Part shown: positions 48,404-60,042 of the stretch, in pieces | Layout of the letters: each line of letters opens with the position of its first letter | How positions within the stretch are numbered: position 1 is the stretch's first letter | Source: Hypsibius dujardini | Lineage: Eukaryota > Tardigrada > Eutardigrada > Parachela > Hypsibiidae | Direction: 5' to 3' | Assembly: GCA_001579985.1 (NCBI GenBank) | Contig: LRSR01010099.1 | Coordinates: forward strand, 1-64,000 | Length of the DNA: 64,000 bases | The notes under the pieces: generated by a model | Told to the model about the DNA's origin: nothing | The model's input: the letters and a program-made list of their open reading frames with translations, nothing else | Database searches by the model: none | Made by a program: the position numbers and the translations under genes

Positions 48404-49496
48404 ATCGGTCGGTCTTTCTCTCAGTCAGTCAGTCTGTCTGTCTGTCTGTCTGTGTGTAACAAATATCTGAGGATAAATCTTTGGTTTATTAGTGACGGAT
48501 TTCGGGATCAACACCATGAGTTCCTACCGTGGCGCACAGTCGAGCAAGGCGGATGCTGCAAACAAGTCGGCTGTTGATTCAACAGCTCCGACCACTCCAG
48601 ACAGCCAACGCAAGAAAGCATCTCCCAATCCGATCATCATCGTCCCCTCAGCACCGTCTTCCATGATTACCATGTATAATTGTGTGGACATCCTGCAGGA
48701 CAACAAGTGAGTTTGCTTTTACGTTCGCTGTACTTGTATGTGGACTGTGGTCAAATTGTGTGTTTGAAGGTTCATCGAGTCTGACGTGAAGAAGAAAAGT
48801 GGGACGAAGTACGAGCCTTCGGTCTATATTCAGCGCAAAAATCAAGACGGCACTGTCCGGGCCGCCATTAAAGTCATCGACAACCCGAACTTCCTCAGCG
48901 GTGACGAGTGGGACCGGGTAGTGGCGGTCTTCGTGCAAGGTGCTGCCTGGCAGTTCAAAGGATGGCCATGGAATGGCAACCCTGTGGAAATTTTCGAAAA
49001 AAGTGAGTTGTATTTCCGCGATTTTCAGAAGAACCAAGAGCAGTATCTCACATACCCTATGGATCTATGGAGTTGAGGTACAGACATGCGAACACATGGT
49101 TCAACCAGGGAAAAGATAAAGTTTTCTGAGATGCTCCTACATTGAGCTCCTACTGGGTAGTTCTTAATAGACTTCTAGCATACGGCCTAAGAATAGCGAA
49201 GGGCAGCTGCATAGTGAACTGCTGCAGTATATGAGCATGCCTCATTCGCATACTGATGACTATAAAATCACAGATCACAGATCATGTCCTGATACTTGAA
49301 TGTTTCTTTTGTTCCAGTTAAAGCCTTCCACATCAAATTTGACGAGATGCCTGTGGAGAAGACCATTGCGAATTGGAATGTGCAGGTCCTCTCGCTGAGC
49401 CGAACCAAACGCCACTTGGATCGGGCAAGTCTGCTGAAATTCTGGGAGACCATGGACAAGTTTATGCTGAAGAGCAAGCCGTCTTTGCGCTGGTAG
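46701..49496 (+). CDS. CDC73: Parafibromin, PAF1-complex subunit CDC73
   Basis: Eight exons, 46701-46831, 46910-47021, 47456-47736, 47901-48201, 48263-48341, 48493-48706, 48770-49002 and 49318-49496, give 509 residues (human 531). The N-terminal domain starts [20 protein letters not shown] and contains [12 protein letters not shown] and [10 protein letters not shown] basic helical middle region follows ([31 protein letters not shown]). The conserved Ras-like C-terminal domain has [37 protein letters not shown] and [22 protein letters not shown]73 is a nuclear subunit of the PAF1 complex that works with elongating RNA polymerase II. Introns carry a 25-bp tandem repeat (47097-47180) and a TCTG tract. 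Confidence 0.97.
47097..47180. repeat. 25-bp tandem repeat in CDC73 intron 2
   Basis: GGCTTGATCCCTTGATTGAT-type units repeat three times; the same GATTGATT words are common through this intron. Confidence 0.88.
48360..48458. repeat. TCTG microsatellite in CDC73 intron 5
   Basis: A TCTG run interrupted by CGGT and CAGT units. Confidence 0.95.
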
Positions 49497-50025
49497 CGTC
49501 TTTGGTTTGGTTTTTTTGGAACCGACGGTTTGCACGTTTACTCGATAAGTTTCTTTCGTTTTCAACTTCAGTTCGCGTTTGTTTACTCGGATGCAATTAA
49601 ATCTGCTGTGTCTGTAGTGCAGTTACCTGATTCATTTGTGCATGGGCCTTTCGAAAAGTCTTTGGTCAGACAGAACATTAACATTTATGTTGTATTTCCT
49701 CAAATGTTTCCGGGCTAGAATCAGGAGAAGACTAGTTGAGCGAGAACTTCCCCACTAATCTGCTGCTTCTGAACCAGCAAACCGATCTGCTCTATTTTTA
49801 GCTACGCTATGTAACAACCGTGCAGCTGTTGACGACAACACAACATACACGAACGAACTGTTTCCACGCTTTATTTATTTTGGCCAACACAAGAAGGAGC
49901 CAGTCATCTTCTTCGCGAGAATGTTGACGAAAATTTAGAATCGCACAGTACTGTGGCCCTCTTGCTAATAACTTAGCGTCATCTCGAATTGGTTGTTCCT
50001 GAAATCACTCGCGTGACCTTATAAA
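49497..50025. other. intergenic, no gene seen
   Basis: Contains the CDC73 3' UTR and the upstream region of the four-TM gene. No repeat or gene was recognised. Confidence 0.5.
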
Positions 50026-51155
50026 ATGGCTGCCGTATTTCGGTCGTGTGGCATTTGCTCTCTACGAATTGGTTGTTTCCTGATCGCTGGATATACACTG
50101 GTAAGAGTGACGTCCTCTCTTTTCCAAGTGCACTTTGTCTGTTGAGTGTTAAAACTTGTTGTTCAACAGTTCTTAGCACTCCTTCTCCTATCATTCAGCA
50201 CTCACGACTTATACTATGCCAGAAACTACATTATCTGGTCAAGGGTTCTGTACTTTGTCTTCGCTGTTCTACTCTTCGTGGCCGCCGTGTGTTTGTTCAC
50301 CGGAACCAGACGGGTAACACTGTTCGAAACAATTAAACCAAAAAAGATGTTTTGATGAATCTAATATTGAATTGTGCCCCGCCAGTGGCGCGCCGACGGG
50401 GGTGTTTTGTTGATCTAAAAGTCCCATCAAAAGTCAAAAAAAAGCCCTAAGGGTCCCCCCTTTAGAGAAAAACACTATGATTGAGAACTGTCTTGCAATA
50501 CTCCCTCCTCATTTTCTATAGGAAATATTTCGGATACAATATAAAATAAATTTCGGAAAAAATAACACCCCCCCCTCAAACCAAAGCTCGGCGCGCCATT
50601 GTGCCCCGCCTTAATATCTTCGGAATCTTGATCTCCATAATTATGCGAGATTTTTAGTCAAATTAATCAATTTTTTTTATACGTAGAGTTCGCGACAGCT
50701 GCTCGGTGTGTGGGTCGTCGTCTTCGCGAACTTCATTCTGTTTGAGATAATATCTGTCTGCTACAATATCTACTATTACAATGACTCCTATTATCCGGTA
50801 AGCGCATAAAAATTCAATCCTGCTTAACAAAGTTTTTATTATGTCCTAAACCGCTAACGTCATTTCTCTTTAGATGCCGCTCGGTCTACGTCAGTCAGCC
50901 TTGTCTAACATCTTGGTATTCGGGCTCCTTATATTCCTTAATGTACGTCCCGCTTCCAAGATCCGATTCATCGAGAACGGGAAAATCTCTGATTACGAGA
51001 ACTACTTTACAGATCATCTGCTTGCTTGCCGTCCACAGCCACCGTTCTACCATCATCGGCTTCTAACAAGAGTAGACAGAGTTTCTGAAGCTGACAGACT
51101 CACTTCCGGGCTTACGTACAGCTGCTTGCAGGTTACTTGCAAACTTTTGATTTGA
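50026..51155 (+). CDS. Four-transmembrane protein, LAPTM-like
   Basis: Exons 50026-50100, 50170-50313, 50687-50797 and 50874-51155 give 203 residues. The start CGICSLRIGCFLIAGYTL resembles the Cys-Ser-Leu-Arg-x-Gly opening of LAPTM4/DUF4728-like small tetraspan proteins. Four hydrophobic segments are at about residues 13-33, 47-70, 78-105 and 117-134. The 3' end is uncertain. The frame can end at 51155, where the last 12 or so residues and the stop lie in the inverted repeat of a MITE (51113-51498). Alternatively a donor at 50943 (GTACGT) leads to an exon not identified here. Intron 2 contains an hAT-type MITE (50383-50601). A lysosomal or late endosomal membrane location is inferred from the family. 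Confidence 0.62.
50383..50601. mobile_element. hAT-type MITE with 8-bp target duplication
   Basis: The ends CAGTGGCGCGCCGA and TCGGCGCGCCATTG are inverted repeats with one mismatch. Flanking bases TGCCCCGC occur on both sides (50375-50382 and 50602-50609), an 8-bp target site duplication as made by hAT transposases. The 219-bp interior is not coding. It lies in intron 2 of the four-TM gene. Confidence 0.88.
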
Positions 51156-51498
51156 TGTGATTTGACAAATAAGACTACACGTTGTTTGACTGGTGAAAAT
51201 TTCAAATTGTCTTATCGATCAATCAACTCGATATGCGCATTACGAATTTCGTTGGCCAGAAATCTTGATTTTTTGTCGTTTTCTTCGATTGATTCAGTCT
51301 GTCACTCGTTTTAAGTTTCAACTGCGCCAAATTTCAGTCCTAACTTTCCAAATGAATGGTCTATTTCCTTGTGTTTGGTGACCAGATTTTGGCCGGTTTT
51401 TGCTTTAGGAAATTAAAACTCTATAACATGTGTAGTCTTGCGGCTCACGATATGTCAAACCAAAAGTTTGAAAGTAACCTGCAAGCAACTGTATGTAG
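51113..51498. mobile_element. MITE, family J
   Basis: Ends TACGTACAGCTGCTTGCAGG and CCTGCAAGCAACTGTATGTA are inverted copies, continuing through TTACTTGCAAACTTTTG and CAAAAGTTTGAAAGTAA. Its left repeat overlaps the last codons of the four-TM reading frame. Confidence 0.82.
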
Positions 51499-51508
51499 AC
51501 CGTCCTGG

Positions 51509-51865
51509 TATGAGGTAAGGGCACTGGAATGGGCCACTTGTTTTTCCCGTACCTTGGAATGGGCCACCCTGGAATCACAACTTCCACACAGGTTTTGGCT
51601 ATCACTAAGGTCCTAAGCGACAGAGAATAATTGATAACTCGGTGGAACGCGTATCAGATATGAAAAACAATTATGAGAACATGTTTAAAAAAGAGAAATA
51701 AAAAGCTCCATTGGACGATTGGAGAAAGTCCACTGTAGAGGTCGCTGACTACGCAGTGATTCATCTGTTTTTGATTAATTTGCGACAGAGCGCCCCCTGC
51801 CGGCCGGTGGCCCATTCCAGGGTACGGGAAAGTCAAGTGGCCCATTCCAGTGCCCTTACCTCATA
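51509..51865. mobile_element. MITE, GAGGTAA group, family K
   Basis: Ends TATGAGGTAAGGGCACTGGA and TCCAGTGCCCTTACCTCATA are perfect inverted repeats. Each arm repeats GGAATGGGCCAC twice. The interior is not coding. It lies between the convergent four-TM and OS-9 genes. Confidence 0.92.
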
Positions 51866-52221
51866 CGCGGTTAGTTAAATAGCTTTTCGCACTCGTTCTC
51901 GTCGTCACGTCAGCTCTCTGCTCCCTCAGCCATCCTCTTCACTGAGCTTGCTACATTTTTTGGAATTTGTATTCATTGATAACACTTGAATTGTCGCGCC
52001 TTGTGGATTGAGAGGCTAAAAAATAAAATCCATTTACCCGAAGTGACAAAACAATTTGAGGGATACCGGTGCATTGAGAGCTTGGAATCAAGGACAGAGA
52101 AGGAGGGACTAAAGGAAAACCAAAAGCAGGAAGACCCGCCACATCGAATGTAACAACGCAAACTGTATCACAGGGAAAAGCAACCAACCTTCTGGCGAAT
52201 AATCAAAAGAGGTAAAAACAT

Positions 52222-54560
52222 CTACTCTAACACGTCAATTTTTCTTGGCGCACGGTTACTTGCACCCGAGTCGTCGTCGTCCTCCCCATCCATGTTATAA
52301 TTATCTTCCAACGAATAAACAGCTTCATGGTCCCGTCCCAGACCACCCAGCTGTCCGGCGATAGCTTGAGCAAAAACCGCCTGAAACTGCGCTAGCTGTT
52401 CCGGGCCAAGTTGTGCGAAGACATCATCAATGTCATGCTGGATCGCGACGCCTTGTCCGTTTGGTGGCGGTCCGTTAGCCTCCAACACCTGGACATCCAT
52501 GAAGGCAGCAGCACCGCCCAGTTGTTGCGCCAGAAGTTTTTGTATGGTTCGCAGTCGTTGATTGGCGGGACTCATGTCGTTCACAACGTCGTGGATACTC
52601 TTGGCAGCGGATCTCGGCGGCCGGGTGGACTGACCGCGACTGAAAAGGGACTTTTGGTGGGACCGCTTCAGAGTGTCGTAAGTGACTCTTGGCTTCTGTT
52701 TCGAGAAAGCATGAAGATCGGATGGAGGCGGCTGAGGAGGTTTGGCCTGCGCAGTCGCCTTGGACTTTGACACTGCAAGATCAGAAAAAAAAACATCCAG
52801 TCAAGTGTGCAAAGTTGTTAAAGCAGACGGATTAAAATTCCGAACCAGGAACATAAGTAGAATAAGAGACGCATGAAAACAGGAGGAAAGATAATTAGGT
52901 AAGCAGGAAGAAGAGGCGCTGACAAGGTCCGATAAAGAGGCAGATAGACACAGATGAAGTAAACACTGGGAAAAAGCTACATCTGACAGATCTACAAAAA
53001 GACAAACAAGCGTGTTCGTACACACCTTTTGCGTTTGCAGCTAAAGTTTTGACATCGTCCTCATCCTCATAATCTTCGTCGTCCTCCTCATCCTCTTCGT
53101 CTTCCGTCAAAAACTCATCCTCCACCTCCACTTTGACCGTCTTCGAGACCGTCTCATCAACCCGATACCAATCGTCAGTCTGTTTCGGCTGGGGCTGGGG
53201 CTTGGGTTTGGTCTCATCGATTACCGGATTGCAGATAACACTCCCCACCGATTGCGGTTGCTTGTTGAAATATTCGATTTTGCAGATTCGACTGGTAATG
53301 ACAGTCATTTCATAGACACAGGATTCGGGCTCGTCGACCTTTAGAATAAGATCCTTACTGCGGTGCTGAGTGTTGGCACCGCAGTACAGTTTGACGCGGG
53401 TGGAACGTCGTTTCCCGTTCAGGTCACATTCTGTGCCGTTGACGAAGAACTGAATGTGCGCCCTCTCTGTTTTCTTCAAAGCGTCCTAAAAAAGTGGACA
53501 GTTCGCAATTACAACAGACGGACCCATATAGACAATGCAGACAGACAGTAAGACAATCAGACAGACAAACAGAGAAACAGAGAAACAGAGAAACAGACAG
53601 ACAAAGAAACAGGCAGGCAGACAAGCAGACAAGCAGACAGACAAGCAGACAGACAGACAGACAGATACACAGATACACATAAGACCAGACAGACAGAAAC
53701 AGCGGAATAACATTTAGTGTATATGGATTTATAGTGAACTGCCAAAATAACCTGCTCCGTAATTTGACTCCAATCAAAGTCATGGGAGAAAGTCCCCAAA
53801 TCAGTGATCGGCTGGACAATGCGGTCCCCTTCGATATGAAACTGCGATACTTTGTGGGAGAAACAGAATTCGTAATGCCACCAGCCATTGCTGAGCTGCA
53901 AAATAAATATCAAATAATGAAATAGTGGGTGCACTAATCACTGTGCCAATATCGGTCAGAGCAGAGAACATGCTGACCGTTACAGTATGAGCTCATACTG
54001 TACTTGCACAAGCAAAACAACGGCGCAATAATCCAAATGCACATTCATTTAGTCAATCAATCAACCACCTCAACTCACCATACTGACACAGTCCTTCGCA
54101 GCAGGAATTTTTGGATCACCCGCTCCAAGGACCTTACGGATTTCCTCCATCGTGAAGTTAAACTGATTGTGCCTGCTGATCGACTTCGCTTTCTCTGGCA
54201 GGGAACATAAGAATGGCTGGCCTTTCCGATTAAACATGGTCACAGTCTGAGCACGCTAAAATGACAACAGCAACGACTGATCAATCAATCAATTCAATTT
54301 CCGAAGATCTACATAACATGTAAAATACATCAATCAATCAACCCAATTTCGAAAGATCTACATAACATGTAAAATACATCAATCAACGCCCCACAGTAAT
54401 ATACAAGCCTCACTGGAGTTTCCGCAGGCTCTGTTTCCGTCTTGTCTTTCAATCCCGATTTTTCGATGATAACTTTATATAGGCCGTCATCGCCAAATGA
54501 GCCGATTGATGCGGCTGTGGAAACAAGACACAGAAAAGGGAGAATGTCGGAAAAATGCAT
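52222..54560 (-). CDS. OS9: OS-9, ER lectin for ERAD
   Basis: Five exons, 54560-54414, 54255-54079, 53895-53752, 53485-53026 and 52772-52222, give 492 residues. A signal peptide (MHFSDILPFLCLVSTAAS) is followed by the MRH lectin domain. It has the tandem tryptophans and aromatic run GWWHYEFCFSHKVSQFHIEG, then VNGTECDLNGKRRSTRVKLYC and KVDEPESCVYEMTVIT, which supply the Q, R, E and Y that bind trimmed mannose in the family. After this comes a strongly acidic Asp/Glu stretch at about residues 270-310 and a Pro/Gln-rich C-terminus. OS-9 delivers misfolded glycoproteins to the HRD1-SEL1L ubiquitin ligase in the ER lumen. No KDEL-type signal is present, as in other OS-9 proteins. Intron 3 holds a CAGA tract. 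Confidence 0.93.
53530..53700. repeat. CAGA microsatellite in OS-9 intron 3
   Basis: AGACAGAC/AAACAGAG repeats on the plus strand, TCTG in the transcript. Confidence 0.95.
53981..54002. repeat. 22-bp perfect palindrome in OS-9 intron 2
   Basis: TACAGTATGAG is followed directly by its exact reverse complement. The outer seven bases are TACAGTA and TACTGTA, the same word that ends many MITEs in this window. Confidence 0.9.
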
Positions 54561-55673
54561 TTTTATCAGTCTGGGAATACAACAAAAGTGGCTATTTTCA
54601 ACAGATGAAGCTCATAGTCCAAGGAAGGAATGCCTAGAAACAGCACAATTAAAACCAATTTTACTAGAAATCATAATTTGGGCAAAAATATGACTGTGAA
54701 GAAAGAAAAGAAAAACACAGGTAAATAAATCCAAGTGAATACTTAGTAACACGTAGCAAAAACCTTGCGCTAACCGAGTCAAGCCATTACACTCGTGGCA
54801 CGACTGTTGTACACAGCCGTCGAGTTAAAATGCTTAATTCGATTAGTGCAAGGTTTTTGCCAAGTGTGTACGAAAAGTTTGGTGCTGACGTGGACTGGAA
54901 TTCCACAACAGCTGAGTCTGCCCATTGAATGGAGTTCCATTTCCCGTCTGAAATTCCAATTCCAATTTTCTCGTACCGCCATTACTGCAACCCAGCGACC
55001 TTGATGCCCGTGTCAACACTGGTTTTTCTAACCGAAAGGGGTTTTGAACGGATATTTTTGGGACAGGGGCATGATGGATGATCGACCTAATCTTTCAACA
55101 GCATGGTGTACGAGAGAGACAAGCGAAGCAAGAATTGAAGATCCAGTTTGAAAATCAAACGCACGGAGGGGCGAATGATGCATGGAACGACGGGATGATT
55201 GTCAAGACGACGGCAGACTCGACAGGTAGACGGACTATAATAAGATCAGATGCTAGCATAAGAATGGAAGACGGAACACCAGAAAGGGACGGAGGGTTAC
55301 GCCCCGGGATGGAGGGTTATGTCCCACGATACGACCCTGTACTATTCCGGTGCTGATTTCTGAATGATGACGCCCTATTCTACATAAAGTCCCTTTGATT
55401 ATTTTTATAGGGTCAGACTATCCTCACGTTCGACCAGACGTCCGAATGTCCCGAACGGGGAGCAACTTCCTACGCGAGCATGCCTTGTTAAGCGCTGTAT
55501 CAGCTCAAGAATTATACCGGTAAGAACGGTAGTCAACTACAATGCTAGTTCTCAACGTGAAACTATCGGCGACTCAATACGGAAAATGTTTGAAGAGCAC
55601 GTCATCTGCTGGCCGTAATCGCAGAAAACTGTCATTCGATTCTTCGTATGGAACGGATTGTATACGGTGAGGG
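54561..55673. other. Divergent intergenic region between OS-9 and BTB gene
   Basis: No gene is supported. A short hairpin repeat lies at about 54750-54870 (GCAAAAACCTTGCGCTAA against TTAGTGCAAGGTTTTTGC), probably a small MITE. A partial direct repeat (GGAGGGTTACGCCCC, GGAGGGTTATGTCCC) lies near 55293-55326. Confidence 0.55.
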
Positions 55674-55907
55674 TACTGTATCGTATCTTCCCGGCCTCAA
55701 GGGACAGTTTTATGCCCTAGGGCGTGCATTCCGCCCGGGCCTGCTTTTTAAATATTAACCTGTGTGCATGCGTATGTGCACTGTGTGGCAATTTAAACAC
55801 GTGTGAGCGTGTGAGCGTGTGTGTGCCTCAATTTCAAACTGTGCGCACGTGTATGTACGGCACGGCGGCGGTGCTTAGCTGTCCCTTGAGACCGGGAGGA
55901 TACGGTA
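55674..55907. mobile_element. MITE, TACTGT group, family H, copy 2
   Basis: Ends TACTGTATCGTATCTTCCCG and CGGGAGGATACGGTA are inverted copies, followed inward by CCTCAAGGGACAG and CTGTCCCTTGAG. The plan and the CTCAAGGG word are shared with 19366-19659. The interior has GTGT/GCGTGT repeats. It lies 390 bp upstream of the BTB gene start. Confidence 0.82.
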
Positions 55908-56295
55908 CATATCCCAAATATTATGTGAATCATTGTTTGCCGGCGACCGAGTCACCTCATGCTACATGGTCAACACCCCGAACTTTATATCACCTCTCCG
56001 AGGAAAAGCATGTATACAATGAACGATTTATGATCCGAAATGCTTTGCGGAGCATGCTGGGTAATCAAAGGTCGATCCGATCGTCAACAAAGAATGCTAA
56101 CCGTTTTATAGGCATTAGAGAGGCACCTTCATTCGAAATCAGAGTGTTATTTGGCATTCCTAGCTGGCTTCCCGCACGAATACCCCTTCGCCATCGAGCC
56201 AGCACACTCCCATATAAGATAAGTGTGACTCTTGAAAATTGAACTCCGTTGTAGTCTACACTTGCTTGAAATTTTTTTTTCCAAATTTACTCAAA

Positions 56296-56726
56296 ATGAT
56301 TTCTGATCAATCCGTTACGGGTGCTGTAATGGAAGAGGACGACTTCGACAAATATGAGATTGATGATGAGTTTAAGCGGGTCTTTTGGCAAGTCGGTGGT
56401 CACCGTGACAAGACGGTAAACGGTACCCTCAGTGACGATCAAGATCTACGGTCATGGTTGAAGACCTTGCTGGAGGACGAAGATCTGGAGCGACATAAAG
56501 ATGTTGTCTTTCTTGTGGGAGAAAAGGGAGACGAACGTAGTGTGAGAGCGCATCGGCTAATATTGACGACCAGAAGCAAGACGTTTGCTGACATTCTGGA
56601 AAAGGAGCTTGACCAACATCAGTCGATCAGCATTTCAGGTCAGTGAATGATTGGACGGACAGATAGACAGACAGACAGACGGACAGACGGACAGACAGAG
56701 ACAGAGAGACAGACAGAGAGACAGAG

Positions 56727-56763
<37 letters not shown>

Positions 56764-59513
56764 TACGTACAAACCGACGAACCGACGAACCGACGGACGG
56801 ACTTGTTTTTGTAGTAATGGCGAATTCGTTCCAGGATTTATTTACAGATTTTTCTTACAGGTGTTGATCCCGCCGTTTTCGAGACCATCGTTCACTATGT
56901 CTATACCGGCCAGATAGAGGCGCCCCGGCGAGTCCTCCAAACTGTGGACCTAATGCACGCCGCAGCCAAGTACGACATTGCTCCGCTTCACGCTGTAATC
57001 AAGCAATTTCTCGAGAAACGTCTTCCCAAGCTCCGTATCAAGCATTTTATCATGATTACACAACGCGTTATCGACCTTCGCCTCACTGAACTGGACCAAT
57101 CCTGCTTTCAACTGGTAGAAGCTCGAACTGACCAGGTCGTCCAGGACCCGATGTTCCTCCGCGTCTCCAGCGGTTTCATCGCTCGCTTGTTGGATTTGGA
57201 CAATTTCTCCGGCATCACCGAAGCCGCCGTGTTTGCGCGTGTGCTAGAATGGGCCACTTTACGATCGGGTGGGTCCATTTTGCAGCCCCCGTCGACACAC
57301 TTGTTGACCGAGGACAACAGTTATAATGGTGAAACGGGGTTCCACTTGACCAGGCCGGATGTGCGCAATGTGCTGGAGCTGTTTATTCGGAGTTTCCGGT
57401 TGACTTCTGTACCCAAGGACGACCTGGCCTCGTTGGTGAAGAACAGCGGAGTTTTCACGGAACACGAGCAGCTCGTTGTCTCCTATTACTTGCTGGACCA
57501 GACGAAGAACTTGGAGGACTTTTCCATGAAACCGAGAGGCACAAAAATAGGTAACGAAAAGTTTCAGTTACGATAAAGCTGAGGTGGTCGACCCGGCGTA
57601 GACATCCTACTGTTCAAACGAAGAGCAGTCATGGAAGACAAAATAAAAATATTGAATTAATCGCTTCGAGGTTTGAATTAAAATGCCCGACCGACAGCAT
57701 GGGAATATATGTTAAGGGCCCGTTTAAAACAAAAAGCCCTTGGATAATTTATGACTAAAATAAATACTGTAATATTTAGAACAGTTTTCTGCAAAAAATG
57801 TTCTTACGAAAGCTTTTTTGGGATCTTACAGAGCAAATCAAGCCGCGTGAACGAGTACCACCGACTCTGTGTGGTCTGCTTGGGGTTGGGCTGTTCAAAA
57901 AATGCGCGGAAAGCAAACATAAATAAACAACGATGGGTTGACTTTACGTTCATACGTTCAGTACGAGGTGGAGTCTGTATTTCGGCTCACCATCCAAATC
58001 GGTGAATAAATCAGCTCACTCATGGGTTTCTCTTTGATAGCAAGTGCTTGATTGCTTGATGTTCTGTACTAAATTCTAGTATAATATAACACTTCTAAAA
58101 ATGAAACAATCAGGCACCTGCCATTAAAGAGAAAGAAACCCGTGAGTGAGCCGATTTATCGACCAAGTGGAGGGTGAGTCGAAATACAGATTTCTCCCTA
58201 TACTTTTACTAATTCAAATTCAATACTAATTCAAACCAGAAATAAATGCCATGCAAATTTCTGTGCTCTTCAGGGTCCAAGCGAGCCGACCATACCAGGC
58301 TGACCAATTCACCGCAGAAGAGCGCGCCAAAAGTGGTCACACCCAAACCGGCACCAGAGTCCGTGCGCAGTCGAGCCATCGACACGGAGATACCCCACGC
58401 TGACCGCATAGCTGCCCATCCTGCAGGTATGAGCTTGCGGGGCATCCCAAAAGGTCTGTGCCGCAGACCCTCGCACATTTTCAACGGGGAAGGTTTTCAG
58501 TTCCTTTCGATTTTTTAGGCAATCCCGCCAGTACCGAGTCTGTTTCAGAGGTTTTCCGCATATTCGACGGCCCCTCCGGAAGTACCTCCGAAACAGTCTC
58601 GCTGTTTCGGGTGGATACTCCGCCTCCAATAAAAAAACCTGCGGTGGAACCGCAGCAAGCCGAGTATGAGCTAGTCCTCCTACAATGACCGAGCTTATTG
58701 AAAATCGAATTAAGAAAACTGGCGATAACAAGCTCTAATTTTTCAGACACGTCCATAATCCGGATTTCAGTATTCAACATATCACGAAAAGTCCTCCGTT
58801 AGTCCAGCATAAAACTACAGAAACCCCGCCGCCTCCACCGCCGCCTGTGACGCCTAAGCTCCTCGATAAGTTTAAGCAAAAGTTCTCGTCTGATAAGGTA
58901 CTCATTAGTCCGTTTTTTTTTGTTCTTTGTTTTTTGGCTAAATAATTTTAGTGGTAGGAAAAATGAAGAATTAACTGGATCATTTGATTCTCTCATTCAG
59001 CAGTCTAAACAGGACGACAAGTCACCCAAGCCAAAAAAAGATAAGAAAGTGAAAAAGACCCTGTCCGGCAGGTCCGTTCAGAGTGCCAGCATGAAGGGTT
59101 CTTCTTCTTCGAGCTCGTCATCCGCAGCCAGTTCGCGGAACAATTCTCCGACTCGCCTGTCACGTCGGAGTATCAACGTAGATGGCGACACCAAGGACGA
59201 TAACGAACTGCTGACGGCCATTAGGAAAGTCAAACCGGACGTGGCGAAGCGTCCGAAATCGATGTACGAGGAAGACCTGGTGGAATACCGCCCTGACAGC
59301 CCCAAAACCGATCCCGGCTCTGGTTCGGTCGGCAAGAAAGGCGGCATTCGAAGTCGCATTACGGGGTTCATGACACCCACGAAGAAGTGGTCCCCGGAGC
59401 AAGTTAAAGCCGGAAAGGATTCCAAACTGGGGAATGGCAAGCCAGCGCCGCCTCCTCGGGTGAAGAGTACCAGTGATTTGTCGTCCAAGCGAAATGTGGA
59501 AGCAACAATTTAA
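56296..59513 (+). CDS. BTB-BACK protein with long basic, disordered tail
   Basis: Exons 56296-56638, 56861-57550, 58274-58426, 58519-58663, 58747-58897 and 59001-59513 join in phase to give 664 residues. An acidic N-terminus is followed by a BTB domain (residues about 35-145: RHKDVVFLVGE, VRAHRLILTTRSKTFADIL, VFETIVHYVYTGQI, LMHAAAKYDI) and a BACK domain to about residue 300 (FIARLLDLDNFSG, AVFARVLEWA). No Kelch repeats follow. The rest is Pro/Ser/Lys-rich and predicted disordered, with a PPPPPP run, a Ser-rich block and Arg/Lys clusters. Joining BTB to tail rests on the donor at 57551 and matching phase; without it the BTB frame would stop at 57576. BTB-BACK proteins usually act as CUL3 adaptors, and that role here is inference. 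Introns 1 and 2 contain a CAGA tract and a MITE. Confidence 0.8.
56655..56805. repeat. CAGA microsatellite in BTB gene intron 1
   Basis: GACAGACAGACGGACAGA-type repeats with GAACCGAC at the 3' end. Confidence 0.95.
57962..58202. mobile_element. MITE, GAGGTAA-related group, family L
   Basis: Arms of about 80 bp: left TACGAGGTGGAGTCTGTATT, then CGGCTCACC and TGGGTTTCTCTTT; right AAAGAGAAAGAAACCCGTG, GGTGAGTCGAAATACAG and a less exact end. It lies in intron 2 of the BTB gene. Confidence 0.82.
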
Positions 59514-60042
59514 TAGTTTTCTGTTTGCTTTTATGCATCTTCAAGGGATCCTTTGAGAGCCGATGTACTTAAAAAAATGTCTTTTTGTGAGATGAAGAAT
59601 AATATGATTTAGATGCATGTTCTTTTTCTTTTTTTTTGTCATCACAATGTAATCTTGGTATAATGTATCGTACATAAACAGCTAGAATAGTGACATGGAA
59701 CTTGTGGTACAGCAAATAAGGGCAGTAGGAAGGTGCTACACCTGATGCAAACATGTTTCTGGGTGCAGTCGCGTGGATTTCAAAAAGATGATAAGTCATC
59801 TATTCGAACGCCACCAGGATAACTGGAGTGGGTAGTTGAACAAGAACTGCAACTCCATATTTATTTCATTTAACTCCGCGTAGGCAGTACATGCATCCTT
59901 GACCCTTTTGCCTCCCTCGATCATTGCAATGTGCCTGATTCAAGGAGCTTCAAAACAACGTTACCACCTTCTATCGTTTTTTTAGGTTTATGGCTGCCTA
60001 GTGTGCTTGCCAACACATTAACCCTAGCAAATATTCAACACA
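59514..60042. other. intergenic between BTB gene and DRP1, no gene seen
   Basis: Holds the BTB gene 3' UTR and the dynamin promoter. No repeat or additional gene was recognised. Confidence 0.5.

Noticed and set aside
55724-56242. Plus-strand frame of 172 codons upstream of the BTB gene
   Set aside because: Its start lies inside a MITE with GTGT-rich interior, codon use is not coding-like, and it has no family match.
57580-57961. Separate gene start for the Pro/Ser-rich exons at 58274-59513
   Set aside because: No suitable first exon with the needed phase was found. The donor at 57551 of the BTB gene fits exactly, so one gene is simpler.
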